Origin: an uncultured Roseburia sp.
Lineage (GTDB): Bacteria > Bacillota > Clostridia > Lachnospirales > Lachnospiraceae
Direction of reading: 5' to 3'
Length of the DNA stretch: 64,000 bases
Assembly: GCA_900550935.1 (NCBI GenBank)
Contig: URUD01000004.1
Coordinates: forward strand, 1-64,000
Both the position numbers and the translations under genes were made by a program. Under the pieces are notes generated by a model, which saw only the letters and a program-made list of their open reading frames with translations, did no database searches and had not been told where the DNA came from. The first letter of the stretch is position 1; every line of letters starts with the position of its first letter. Below, piece after piece: positions 35,782-44,200 of this stretch.

Positions 35782-37063
35782 ATACTAATGCTCCATCAAT
35801 ATGGATGCCGTTGACATCCGCTGTATTCTTTGCACGATATAATACTTCATTCCGGACAGTTCTTCTTCCGCATACCACGAAAGTCTTGTTGCAGAGTTTG
35901 GAAACAGAATATGCCTCTGCTGCCTTGGATGCATCTGCACTGTTGATCACGATATATTCATACCATTTTCCCATCTCTTCCACATACTCTGCGAAACGTT
36001 TGTTTCCTGCAATATCAAGTCCTTTTTCTGCTTCTTTGTTACGGGTAACGGAATCTAAATATGCGTTCATTGCCAGTGGCTCTACATGATCTGCCTGTCC
36101 AAGCACATATTTGCTGATGGAATGTGCATCCTCACCACTTCCCTCGCCTACAGAAAGGTCGATGTAAAGTGTCTTCTTCTGCTCATTTGCATAGCTCATT
36201 GCCAGTTTTAATGCGCTGTCTTTCTTCGGGCACTGTAATGTCATACAACTGATACGGTTGCATGCGGTGTTGTCATCTTTTAAGAACATGGCAACCTTTT
36301 TAAAGGACTCCTCGTTGTCCTCTCCCTCTTTGAAGCAGTCGATGATATCGGTATCTAAGCACTCACGGATCTCTTCTGCATCCTTTGGTTTTTTGTAAAT
36401 TAACATCCAGAAACTGTAACATACGATCTCTGCGATGATACCAAGCAGGATACCTGCGGTTACTGCTTTTAAGACTGCTTTTCTGAAGTCGCTCTCTGTG
36501 ATCGTATAGGTTTTCAATTTTGCAATCTCGCTGGTTGTGTATGGTGCATCTAAAATGGTCACACAGGACTGTCCGATCATCTCTTCACAGGTTTTCTCTG
36601 TGGTTGCGATCAGACCGTTCATAAATGCAGTTGCGGCTTCTTCATCCATGATGGAGTAATCACCGTAGCTTGCCGGGAATGTTACATAAAAAGATGCCAC
36701 GTCAGAGTTCTCACCGTGCTCGGTATCGAACAGATTCTGATATTCCTGTACAGTCAGGTCATATCCGGTGATCTCTTTGAAGTTCTGATAAGCACGGTTG
36801 CTGGATGCGATCTTACGGATGTTGTTGACTCTCTCGCTTGGATCTGCATCACTGTATAAACCTACAAATAAAGATGCTGCCACCTGCTGTCTGTTTTCAT
36901 ATACTTCGTTTTCCACATACTGGTGCAGTGACTTGTACTTGTATCCACCTAAGGCAAGTGCACAAAGCACTGCAAGGATGGCTGCCAGCCACCACATTCT
37001 TAAATTGTAACGTATGATCTGCGCTATACTGTACTCTCTTTCTACTTTATACTCTCTGCTCAT
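35771..37063 (-). CDS. Wzz-like chain-length regulator with a degenerate tyrosine-kinase domain
   Basis: A 430-residue protein. An N-terminal Wzz-type region has two membrane segments (about 23-45 and 208-230) around an extracytoplasmic loop. A cytoplasmic half of about 200 residues resembles BY-kinase/ParA folds. That half has the strand pattern, with LYIDLSVGEGSGEDAH where a Walker A' aspartate strand is expected and YIVINSAD for a later strand. The N-terminal P-loop position reads MTLQCPKKDSALKLAM and lacks GKST. There is no tyrosine cluster at the C-terminus (it ends VYEL). So it probably sets glycan length without kinase activity. AAGGAG is seven bases before ATG 37063. It follows the sugar transferase gene by 14 bases. 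Confidence 0.78.
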   Translation of the reverse strand: MSREYKVEREYSIAQIIRYNLRMWWLAAILAVLCALALGGYKYKSLHQYVENEVYENRQQVAASLFVGLYSDADPSERVNNIRKIASSNRAYQNFKEITGYDLTVQEYQNLFDTEHGENSDVASFYVTFPASYGDYSIMDEEAATAFMNGLIATTEKTCEEMIGQSCVTILDAPYTTSEIAKLKTYTITESDFRKAVLKAVTAGILLGIIAEIVCYSFWMLIYKKPKDAEEIRECLDTDIIDCFKEGEDNEESFKKVAMFLKDDNTACNRISCMTLQCPKKDSALKLAMSYANEQKKTLYIDLSVGEGSGEDAHSISKYVLGQADHVEPLAMNAYLDSVTRNKEAEKGLDIAGNKRFAEYVEEMGKWYEYIVINSADASKAAEAYSVSKLCNKTFVVCGRRTVRNEVLYRAKNTADVNGIHIDGALVYEL

Positions 37064-37077
37064 ATTCGCTCTCCTTC

Positions 37078-38496
37078 CTATTCTCCGCCTTTTTCAAATA
37101 CCACTTTGATCGTTTTTAATATGATCTTGATGTCAAGCCCGATGCTCCAGTTGTCAATATACTGCACATCCAGCTTTACGACATCCTCAAAGTCCTTGAT
37201 ATTGTTTCTTCCGCTTACCTGCCAGAGTCCGGTAATACCCGGTTTGGCACTTAAACGACGTTTCTGATGTGACTCATACTGTCTGAACTCATCCACTGTC
37301 GGTGGTCTGGTACCTACCAGACTCATATCGCCCTTTAACACATTGAAGAACTGTGGAAGCTCATCGATACTGGTCTTTCTTATGAATTTTCCGACTTTGG
37401 TGATTCTCGGATCATCTTTCATCTTAAACATAAAGCCATTCATTTCGTTCTGGCTCTCTAACTCTTTTTTCCGCTCTTCCGCATCCTGATACATCGACCG
37501 GAATTTATAGATCTTAAAGAACCTGCCGTTCTTTCCGACACGCTTCTGTGCAAAAAACAGCGGACCCGGTGACTCGATCAGAAGCGGTGGTGCTAAAAAT
37601 ACAGTAACCACTGCCGTAATGGCAAGTCCCACAATGGCTCCGATAATATCCATCAGACGCTTTACAAAAAGCATCTTCCAGTCATAGTGCTGGTTGGTAA
37701 ACGTCACAACCGGGATATTTCCCATCATGTCAAAGCTCTTGTAATAATCGAATTTATTTAAGATCTCGATGCTGACATGAACGGTCGCTCCCATATCTTC
37801 GAATTTCTCGACCACTTCTGCCAGTGCTTCGCCGCTGTCGTATGGAACATTGATGAACACCTCATCGACGATCTGCTCTTTTGCATATTGGAACATATTA
37901 CTGTAGGTTGCAACAACCGGAATACCCTCATACCATTTGCCCACCTGATTGTCATCAATGATCGCAATGCTTGCCAGACGGTGTGCCCAGTCTTTTGCAT
38001 TTTCCAGATCACTTAAGATCTCCTCCACACGGTCAGACGTTGTGACCAAAAAGACCTGATTAGTCGCCCGCTTGTTGCGGTATATCTTAAGCAGATAATA
38101 CTTGATGACCACATGTGCCACATAAAACAAAACCAGATTGATGCCGGCGATACAAAAATACACGCCTCGCGATGCATCCGCATTGTTATGCTGCAAAAAG
38201 ATCGTCAGCGCTGTCACAAAGATCAGGATAACGCTTGCCTTTACGCCTGCCAACAGATCCATCCAGGTGCTCCGCTTGATAAAATCTGTCTCGATATCCG
38301 AAAACAGCATGATCAGCATATAGACGAGCAGTACGATACCAATACTCTCAAACAGCTCGGATTTCATATTTTCAACGGAAACATCACGGAAATTTACCAA
38401 CCAAAGATATCCACCGCCGAAATAACTGCATAAAAAGCAGATCATGTCTGCAAACAGTAATATTATATTCTGTATTTTTTCTCTTGCCTGGTACAT
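37078..38496 (-). CDS. Polyprenyl glycosylphosphotransferase (initiating sugar transferase)
   Basis: A 472-residue membrane enzyme with four N-terminal membrane segments, a central Rossmann-like region (about 140-260) and a catalytic C-terminal domain from about 275. The catalytic part has KRLMDIIGAIVGL, KIYKFRSMYQDAEERK, RKTSIDELPQFFNVLKGDMS, VGTRPPT and KPGITGLWQVSGRN. The last motifs are those of CpsE/WchA-like undecaprenyl-phosphate sugar-1-phosphate transferases. The start is set at ATG 38496 with AAAGGA six bases upstream, one base after the previous stop. A longer frame to 38595 would overlap the upstream gene and adds an unrelated, charged extension. It starts the Wzx/Wzy-type part of the cluster. 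Confidence 0.93.
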   Translation of the reverse strand: MYQAREKIQNIILLFADMICFLCSYFGGGYLWLVNFRDVSVENMKSELFESIGIVLLVYMLIMLFSDIETDFIKRSTWMDLLAGVKASVILIFVTALTIFLQHNNADASRGVYFCIAGINLVLFYVAHVVIKYYLLKIYRNKRATNQVFLVTTSDRVEEILSDLENAKDWAHRLASIAIIDDNQVGKWYEGIPVVATYSNMFQYAKEQIVDEVFINVPYDSGEALAEVVEKFEDMGATVHVSIEILNKFDYYKSFDMMGNIPVVTFTNQHYDWKMLFVKRLMDIIGAIVGLAITAVVTVFLAPPLLIESPGPLFFAQKRVGKNGRFFKIYKFRSMYQDAEERKKELESQNEMNGFMFKMKDDPRITKVGKFIRKTSIDELPQFFNVLKGDMSLVGTRPPTVDEFRQYESHQKRRLSAKPGITGLWQVSGRNNIKDFEDVVKLDVQYIDNWSIGLDIKIILKTIKVVFEKGGE

Positions 38497-38497
38497 G

Positions 38498-40426
38498 TCA
38501 AATCCTTTCTCCATAGACTTTTTCGCATGATCCGAGTGAAAAATGAAGACTCCATTTCTCCCCCGGCGGTGCGAGCCATACACAATCAAATCCAAACTCC
38601 GGATCTGTTATGTGACGGATTTTCAATGCCTGTGCCACATCGGCACGTCTGCTGCGGCTCACTTCGATCTTAAGATCATTTCCCGCCGCATCCTTAGCAT
38701 GTATATGAACCGGCAGTGTCCTGCCATCTTTCACTTTTGCAAATGCCCATCCACTGCATATGACACTGCCATCCTGATAATCGGTCCGGTCAATGTGGAA
38801 CTGGATGTTTTTTACCTTCATCCATGCTTCCTCCCGGATGTGGATGTCACCCCATCCTGCACCATCCTGTTCCTGCCCAAGTGGAATGATCTTCGTTCCA
38901 AACTTTCGCTGCATATTGCGAAGAGGAAGTTCGCCGCTTCCAAGATAGCTCTGGAACTGCTGTTCCATCTTCCGGAAACTCTCCTGCATCGGTTCTGCGA
39001 TCCCCGCCTGCTCCATCAGTTCGGTAAAACTCCAGTTCCGCTTTGCAAGCACCTGATGATACAGGAAATAAAGTCCGCGGTACAGCACAAACAGCTTGGG
39101 AATCGGGAAAAGAAAGGTCCATTCATAATCGATCACTGTCCAAGTACCGTCTGCATCCACGATGATATTGGAAAAGATCAGATCGATATCGGTCACTTCG
39201 GTCGCTGCCATCTGCTCTTTTAATGCCATGCTTCCGAACACCTTTTCAAAACTTTCGGTCTGTTCAAATGGAAGTTCCGGTGTCTGCTGAAAAATACGTT
39301 TCTCATATTCTTCCAGAATGGCTGCGATCTTATCCTGATCGCCACGCTCCGCAGCTTCCTCTATGAGATCCTGCAAGGTTCTTCCCGTTATAAACGGAAA
39401 CTCTGCGGTCTGGTTTAATACCTTACAGTCACAAAACCGGATGCCGGCATCCTTATAGTACGCCGTCAGTTTCTGCTGCTTTTCTGCCATCTGCTCCACA
39501 TGCACCCTGCCATCCTGATACAGCGGCACTTTCGTGACCACCTGTTTCTGCCTGTTCTCATTATCATCCATCCGGGTTTCAAAAATATCCGTGCGGATTG
39601 CAAACTTCTTTTCCCGTTCATCCGAATATTTGCTGTAGACAAGCCGTTTTGTCTCGGATGGTCTGGTGTGATCTGCCCGGTATGCCAGGATTAAAAACGC
39701 ATTTGCAAACTGCGGATAAACCCCTTCTGCAAGCAGGCTGTCGTATGCAAGACGTTCCTCAAAGAGCTGGTATCTGTCCCATTTAAAGTTTCTCCGGTTA
39801 TCGTTTAACTCGCCTCTCATCGGCAAGTGTTCATCCGAATAGATTGCTGTTGGAAACGTCTCATCCGGGTACGGATAATACCAGTCCAATATCTGATAAC
39901 CGCTCTTCTCTAACAAGGTCTGATATTCCTTTTTGCTGTAGCAGCGATCCATGGCACCCTCGGGATATCCCTCTACCCCGGAAAAATAAGTACCACCATA
40001 CGCTTCTTTGCATCCTGCAAAATACTTAAGTCCCATCCTGTTTGCATCGGCAAGCACCAACATTCCATTTTCGCACAGCAATCCGCCAAGATCCCTTAGC
40101 CGTTTTTCTTCTGCAAAGGTCTTTCGGAATAACAGGATCCTGTCATACCGCCCGGTAAAACTTTGCATCTTCCCGGCAAATTCTATCTCCGTCAGGACGG
40201 TAAGATTGTTCAGATCTGGATAGCGTTTTTCGATCGCCTCTTTGCTCTCTTCGTCTGCTGTCACAGCCGTCACAGTTTCTGCAAGCTCTGCTAATTTTCC
40301 AGTCAACGCTCCGCGCTCCGCATGAAGTTCTAAGATGCGTTTTCCCTGCCAGATTGGAAGGGATGCGATCAGATTTTTCCTTGCACCTGCAAAGTGATAC
40401 AGATAATCATACGAAATCTCCTCCAA
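38498..40426 (-). CDS. Methyltransferase-like/kinase-like fusion protein, possible glycan chain terminator
   Basis: A 642-residue soluble protein with three parts. Residues 1-210 resemble a class I methyltransferase, but its SAM loop reads LELHAERGALTGKLAE, with two of the usual glycines replaced. Residues 285-480 resemble an aminoglycoside-phosphotransferase-type kinase: a lysine in VVTKVPLY, a DLIFSN motif matching DLxxxN of the catalytic loop, and VIDYEW matching the metal-binding D-F-E. The last 110 residues form a beta-rich domain seen on some glycan enzymes (SGWAFAKV). It starts with TTG 40426 seven bases after AGGAGG and lies 28 bases after the Wzt-like gene. The plan recalls WbdD of E. 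coli O8/O9a, which caps O-antigen with phosphate and methyl groups next to a Wzm/Wzt exporter. That function is inferred. Confidence 0.7.
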   Translation of the reverse strand: MEEISYDYLYHFAGARKNLIASLPIWQGKRILELHAERGALTGKLAELAETVTAVTADEESKEAIEKRYPDLNNLTVLTEIEFAGKMQSFTGRYDRILLFRKTFAEEKRLRDLGGLLCENGMLVLADANRMGLKYFAGCKEAYGGTYFSGVEGYPEGAMDRCYSKKEYQTLLEKSGYQILDWYYPYPDETFPTAIYSDEHLPMRGELNDNRRNFKWDRYQLFEERLAYDSLLAEGVYPQFANAFLILAYRADHTRPSETKRLVYSKYSDEREKKFAIRTDIFETRMDDNENRQKQVVTKVPLYQDGRVHVEQMAEKQQKLTAYYKDAGIRFCDCKVLNQTAEFPFITGRTLQDLIEEAAERGDQDKIAAILEEYEKRIFQQTPELPFEQTESFEKVFGSMALKEQMAATEVTDIDLIFSNIIVDADGTWTVIDYEWTFLFPIPKLFVLYRGLYFLYHQVLAKRNWSFTELMEQAGIAEPMQESFRKMEQQFQSYLGSGELPLRNMQRKFGTKIIPLGQEQDGAGWGDIHIREEAWMKVKNIQFHIDRTDYQDGSVICSGWAFAKVKDGRTLPVHIHAKDAAGNDLKIEVSRSRRADVAQALKIRHITDPEFGFDCVWLAPPGEKWSLHFSLGSCEKVYGERI

Positions 40427-40454
40427 AACATCCCCTCCTTTCTGCTCATTTCTT

Positions 40455-41729
40455 TTATTCTTCCACTTTTTCGATGGTCACTTCTGAATTCATATCATAA
40501 AAACCGACGGTATTTTTGTCAGATACCACGGTCACGCCAACCACGTCATAGAGTCTGTGGTAAGCGCGGAACTCTCCGCCCACATAACCGGTACAACTGA
40601 TGGAAAGCAGATACTCTCCACCCTGCAGATCCATATTCTGGCGGAAGGTTGCAACGTAGGTCTCGCCCTCTTTTGCCTGTCCGATGCCCACTTTTTCAAA
40701 CATCGTATTCGTTCCGGTAACCGCAGTTCCCTGCACGGTCTTAAATGTATAGGTAAAGATCGGATCTAAGATATCTGCATGGAAGCGTACCTTCGATTTG
40801 ATCTCAAAGGATGTGCCCTTCTGGATGCAGTTCGTATAATTGCCATACTCATCGATCAGTGCAAAGTCGATGATCTCTGCCTCTCCGTTGCCATATTCGT
40901 TGACGTCTTTATTCAACTGATAGTTGGACTTCCAGAGATTGTTTTCTTTTTCTTCCTGCTCTTTTAACACTGCTCCATTCTGGATCTTATCTGAATTTTT
41001 GAGCAGTACCTTTTTATACAGGTTGATCATGTCCTTGGCATTTCCCTCCGCCAGCTTATCGCCCTTGTTGAGTAAGATAACGCGGTCGCAGTACTTTGCT
41101 ACACTGCTGATGTCATGGCTGACGAATAAGATTGTCTTGCCCTGTTTCTTGAAGTCCTCAAACTTCTTATAACATTTTGCCTGGAAGAACACGTCTCCAA
41201 CGGAAAGTGCCTCATCCACGATCAGGATCTCCGGGTCGATATTGATCGCCACTGCAAATGCAAGGCGAACAAACATACCACTGGAGTAGGTTTTACACGG
41301 CTGATTGACAAAGTCTCCGATATCGGCAAACTTTAAGATCTCATCGAGCCGCTCGTCCATTTCCTCTTTGGAAAATCCCATCATCATACCGTTTAAATAG
41401 ACATTTTCTATTCCGGTATATTCCATATTGAATCCTGCGCCGAGTTCAAGCAGCGCGGAAACTCTTCCCTCGATCTCGACGTCACCGCTTGTCGGTGCAA
41501 GTACGCCGGTAATGATCTTTAAAATCGTTGATTTCCCGGAGCCATTGGTTCCGATAATGCCGATCGTCTCCCCTTTTTTGACTTCAAAGGAGACATGATT
41601 TAATGCGTGATGTTCTTTAAAACGATTTTTGCGGGCAAGACCCAATGCGTCTTTTAACCGGTCTGAAGGCTTGTCATATAATTTGTAAACCTTACAGACA
41701 TCCTCCACCCTGATTGCTAAATTCTCCAT
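40455..41729 (-). CDS. Polysaccharide ABC transporter ATPase with C-terminal extension (Wzt/TagH type)
   Basis: A 424-residue protein. The ATPase domain (1-250) has GTNGSGKST at 60-68, YSSGMFVRLAFAVA as the signature, ILIVDEALSVGD as Walker B and VSHDISS as the switch histidine. A C-terminal beta-rich domain (about 280-424) matches the position and size of the Wzt carbohydrate-binding domain, which in O8/O9a systems recognises the capped chain end. TagH proteins of simple teichoic acid exporters lack this kind of domain or have another. It is paired with the permease gene 39 bases upstream. Export substrate unknown. The next gene downstream is the methyltransferase/kinase-like protein. Confidence 0.9.
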   Translation of the reverse strand: MENLAIRVEDVCKVYKLYDKPSDRLKDALGLARKNRFKEHHALNHVSFEVKKGETIGIIGTNGSGKSTILKIITGVLAPTSGDVEIEGRVSALLELGAGFNMEYTGIENVYLNGMMMGFSKEEMDERLDEILKFADIGDFVNQPCKTYSSGMFVRLAFAVAINIDPEILIVDEALSVGDVFFQAKCYKKFEDFKKQGKTILFVSHDISSVAKYCDRVILLNKGDKLAEGNAKDMINLYKKVLLKNSDKIQNGAVLKEQEEKENNLWKSNYQLNKDVNEYGNGEAEIIDFALIDEYGNYTNCIQKGTSFEIKSKVRFHADILDPIFTYTFKTVQGTAVTGTNTMFEKVGIGQAKEGETYVATFRQNMDLQGGEYLLSISCTGYVGGEFRAYHRLYDVVGVTVVSDKNTVGFYDMNSEVTIEKVEE

Positions 41730-41768
41730 ATCCTGCCTTTCTGATCTTTCATTTCTATTTCATCCCTA

Positions 41769-42578
41769 TTACAGCACATCTGCAAAATGTACGCGCAGCC
41801 GCTTAAATACGGTCGTTCCAAGCCATAAAATCAGTAATGTGATGACCCAGAACCATACAGTCAGCCCCGGATGCTCCCAAAATCCGATCTTGTTGATCAG
41901 GGCATCCCGGTAACCTGCTACCACATAATACATAGGATTTAGCTTCAGAATGGTAAGTGCCCATCCCGGAATATTGGTCATTGACTCAAATGTCCACATG
42001 ATCGGAGTCGCCCACATCCCGATCTGTAACAGGATGGAAACAACTTCCTTCATATCTCTGAAAAATACAGTTATCGCGCTTGTCGCATAGATCAATCCTG
42101 CCGTCAGTATCACCATGCAGAACGAATAATAAATAATCTGCAGTGTATACAGATCCGGCGGATAACCCATCAGGGTAAATACCAACAGCATAAAACACAC
42201 GAAGAACAGGTGCGTAAACAATGCAGAGATCAGTTTTACCACCGGGAGTGTCTCAAACTGGAATACGACTTTCTTTACCAGATAGCTGTATTCGATCAGA
42301 ACTCCGGTTCCGCCGTTCATTGCTTCCTGAAAATAAAACCACGGCACAAGACCTCCCATCAGCCAGAGTACAAACGGTACACTGACTCCGGTCCGAAGAT
42401 CACTCGCTCTCTGGTTCAGTGCCTTTTCAAATACGAACCAGTATAACAGCACGGTGATGACCGGCTGCACAAATGCCCAGATCACCCCGAAATAGGAGCC
42501 TGCGAACTTCTTCTTGAAATCATTTTTTGCCAGATTGAGGATTAACTTGCGGCTGCGCACTCCATTGTGTTTTACCAT
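41769..42578 (-). CDS. Polysaccharide ABC transporter permease (Wzm/TagG type)
   Basis: A 269-residue membrane protein with six hydrophobic segments. It opens with RKLILNLAKNDFKKKFAGSYFGVIWAFVQP, paraphrased here as the typical amphipathic start: NDFKKKFAGSYFG followed by IWAFVQP. It ends with LNPMYYVVAGYRD and a last membrane segment, as ABC-2 exporters of lipid-linked polysaccharide do. The ATG overlaps the rfbC stop by seven bases (ATGGTAA). With the downstream ATPase it forms the exporter for a completed chain on undecaprenyl diphosphate. Confidence 0.92.
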   Translation of the reverse strand: MVKHNGVRSRKLILNLAKNDFKKKFAGSYFGVIWAFVQPVITVLLYWFVFEKALNQRASDLRTGVSVPFVLWLMGGLVPWFYFQEAMNGGTGVLIEYSYLVKKVVFQFETLPVVKLISALFTHLFFVCFMLLVFTLMGYPPDLYTLQIIYYSFCMVILTAGLIYATSAITVFFRDMKEVVSILLQIGMWATPIMWTFESMTNIPGWALTILKLNPMYYVVAGYRDALINKIGFWEHPGLTVWFWVITLLILWLGTTVFKRLRVHFADVL

Positions 42579-43156
42579 GTAATTCCTCTCTCTTTACAGT
42601 AGGCAGCGATACCGCCATGTACTTTATCCTTATCTGATAAGATCAGATCTTTCTCTGTCATTCCTTCCGGCATCGGCCACTCTACGCCGAGATCCTTGTC
42701 GTTCCATAAGATACCGCCCTCATCGTTTGGATGATAGAAATCGGTTACTTTATAGCAGAACTCTGCGTAATCGGAAAGCACGATAAATCCGTGTGCAAAA
42801 TTTTTCGGTACAAAGAACTGTTTTTTGTTTTCTGCGGAAAGCACAACGCCGTACCATTTTCCAAAGGTTTTAGAACCCTCTCTTAAATCGACTGCCACGT
42901 CAAATACTTCTCCGTTTACCACACGGACTAATTTGTCCTGTGGATGATTGATCTGGAAATGAAGTCCGCGGAGCACGCCCTTTTTGGATGCAGACTGGTT
43001 GTCCTGTACGAACTGGCAGTCAATTCCTGCCTCTGCGAAATCGTTGTAATTGTAGGTCTCCATGAAATATCCTCTGGCATCTCCAAATACAGCCGGCTCG
43101 ATCACTTTTAATCCTTCAATCCCATTACAGTTATCTGTTACTTTTATTTTTCCCAT
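42572..43156 (-). CDS. rfbC: dTDP-4-dehydrorhamnose 3,5-epimerase
   Basis: A 194-residue cupin enzyme that epimerises dTDP-4-keto-6-deoxyglucose at C3 and C5, the third step of dTDP-L-rhamnose synthesis. Key sites are VLRGLHFQ with the catalytic histidine near 65, VAVDLREGSKTFGKWYG, PKNFAHGF and the tyrosine in FCYKVTDFY. Length is normal for RmlC. The ribosome site is weak (GAG, eight bases before ATG 43156). It lies 20 bases after rfbA and overlaps the exporter permease gene, so rhamnose supply and export are in one operon. Confidence 0.96.
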   Translation of the reverse strand: MGKIKVTDNCNGIEGLKVIEPAVFGDARGYFMETYNYNDFAEAGIDCQFVQDNQSASKKGVLRGLHFQINHPQDKLVRVVNGEVFDVAVDLREGSKTFGKWYGVVLSAENKKQFFVPKNFAHGFIVLSDYAEFCYKVTDFYHPNDEGGILWNDKDLGVEWPMPEGMTEKDLILSDKDKVHGGIAAYCKERGITW

Positions 43157-43176
43157 TGTTCTATCTCAACTTTCTC

Positions 43177-44055
43177 TTATAATCCTTCTGCTACTTCCAT
43201 CAGATATTTACCGTAATCGGTCTTAAGAAGTGGCTGTGCCAGCTTGATCAGCTGCCCTTTATCGATAAAGCCTCTCTTGTAGGCGATCTCCTCGATGCAG
43301 GAAACATATAATCCCTGTCTCTTCTGGATGGCAGAAACAAAATCTGCTGCTGCAAGAAGCATGTCATGATTTCCGGTATCTAACCATGCAAATCCTCTTC
43401 CCAGTGTCTCTACGCTTAAATTTCCACGATTTAAGTACTCGTTGTTGACAGAAGTGATCTCAATCTCGCCTCTTGCGGATGGTTTCACATTTTTGGCGAT
43501 CTCTACAACATCATTGTCATAGAAGTACAGACCAGGTACCGCATAGTTTGACTTCGGATGCTCCGGTTTTTCCTCGATGGAAAGTGCCTTTCCGTTCTCA
43601 TCAAATTCTACGACACCGTACTCTCTCGGGTCTCTGACATAATATCCGAAGATCGTTGCGCCTTTTTCATTTTCGGTACGCTCTGCGGCACTGCGCAGTA
43701 CTTTGGAGAAGCTCTGACCATAGAAGATGTTGTCTCCTAATACCAGTGCAACCGCATCATTTCCAATGAACTGCTCTCCGATGATAAACGCATCGGCAAG
43801 TCCTCTCGGCTCTGTCTGGATCGCATAAGAAAAGCTCATGCCAAGCTGGCTTCCATCTCCGAATAAATCCTTGAACACCGGCAGATCTCTCGGGGTAGAG
43901 ATGATAAGCACCTCGCGGATGCCTGCTAACATCAGTGTGGACAATGGATAGTAGATCATCGGCTTGTCATATACCGGCATGATCTGTTTTGAAATTGCTT
44001 TGGTCAGTGGGTAAAGTCTGGTACCGGAACCTCCGGCAAGTATAATTCCCTTCAT
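43177..44055 (-). CDS. rfbA: Glucose-1-phosphate thymidylyltransferase
   Basis: A 292-residue RmlA enzyme, making dTDP-glucose from dTTP and glucose-1-phosphate. It starts MKGIILAGGSGTRLYPLT, with the nucleotide loop at 7-16, then KQIMPVYDKPMIYYPL, LGDNIFYG near 110 and IEEKPEHPKSNYAVPGLYFY, all characteristic. The start is ATG 44055 with GGAGG seven bases upstream. A frame extending ten codons further has no ribosome site. About 145 bases of AT-rich DNA with a hairpin separate it from rfbB. Confidence 0.97.
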   Translation of the reverse strand: MKGIILAGGSGTRLYPLTKAISKQIMPVYDKPMIYYPLSTLMLAGIREVLIISTPRDLPVFKDLFGDGSQLGMSFSYAIQTEPRGLADAFIIGEQFIGNDAVALVLGDNIFYGQSFSKVLRSAAERTENEKGATIFGYYVRDPREYGVVEFDENGKALSIEEKPEHPKSNYAVPGLYFYDNDVVEIAKNVKPSARGEIEITSVNNEYLNRGNLSVETLGRGFAWLDTGNHDMLLAAADFVSAIQKRQGLYVSCIEEIAYKRGFIDKGQLIKLAQPLLKTDYGKYLMEVAEGL

Positions 44056-44160
44056 CTGAAATCCTCCGTTTTGTAAATGATACATGATATCACTTAATTT
44101 TTTCTAAACACAGAAGTTAAAATTTTCTTAAATTTTTTCTTCTCTGATAAAACGCAAACA

Positions 44161-44189
44161 AGCAGTATCGCCCTATAGACGGTACTGCT
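44161..44189 (-). terminator. Hairpin after rfbB, possible weak terminator
   Basis: AGCAGTA (44161-44167) pairs with TACTGCT (44183-44189), extended by a few inner pairs with one mismatch. On the minus strand the hairpin lies just after the rfbB stop and is followed by a broken T-rich tract. It may attenuate transcription from rfbB into rfbA rather than stop it. Confidence 0.45.
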
Positions 44190-44200
44190 GCCTGCATCGT

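Noticed and set aside
38497..38595. A longer start for the initiating sugar transferase
   Set aside because: It would overlap the preceding gene by about 98 bases, and the added residues are charged and unlike the family. ATG 38496 has AAAGGA six bases upstream.
44056..44085. A longer start for rfbA, ten codons upstream
   Set aside because: GGAGG is placed seven bases before ATG 44055, and the extension does not match the family N-terminus.
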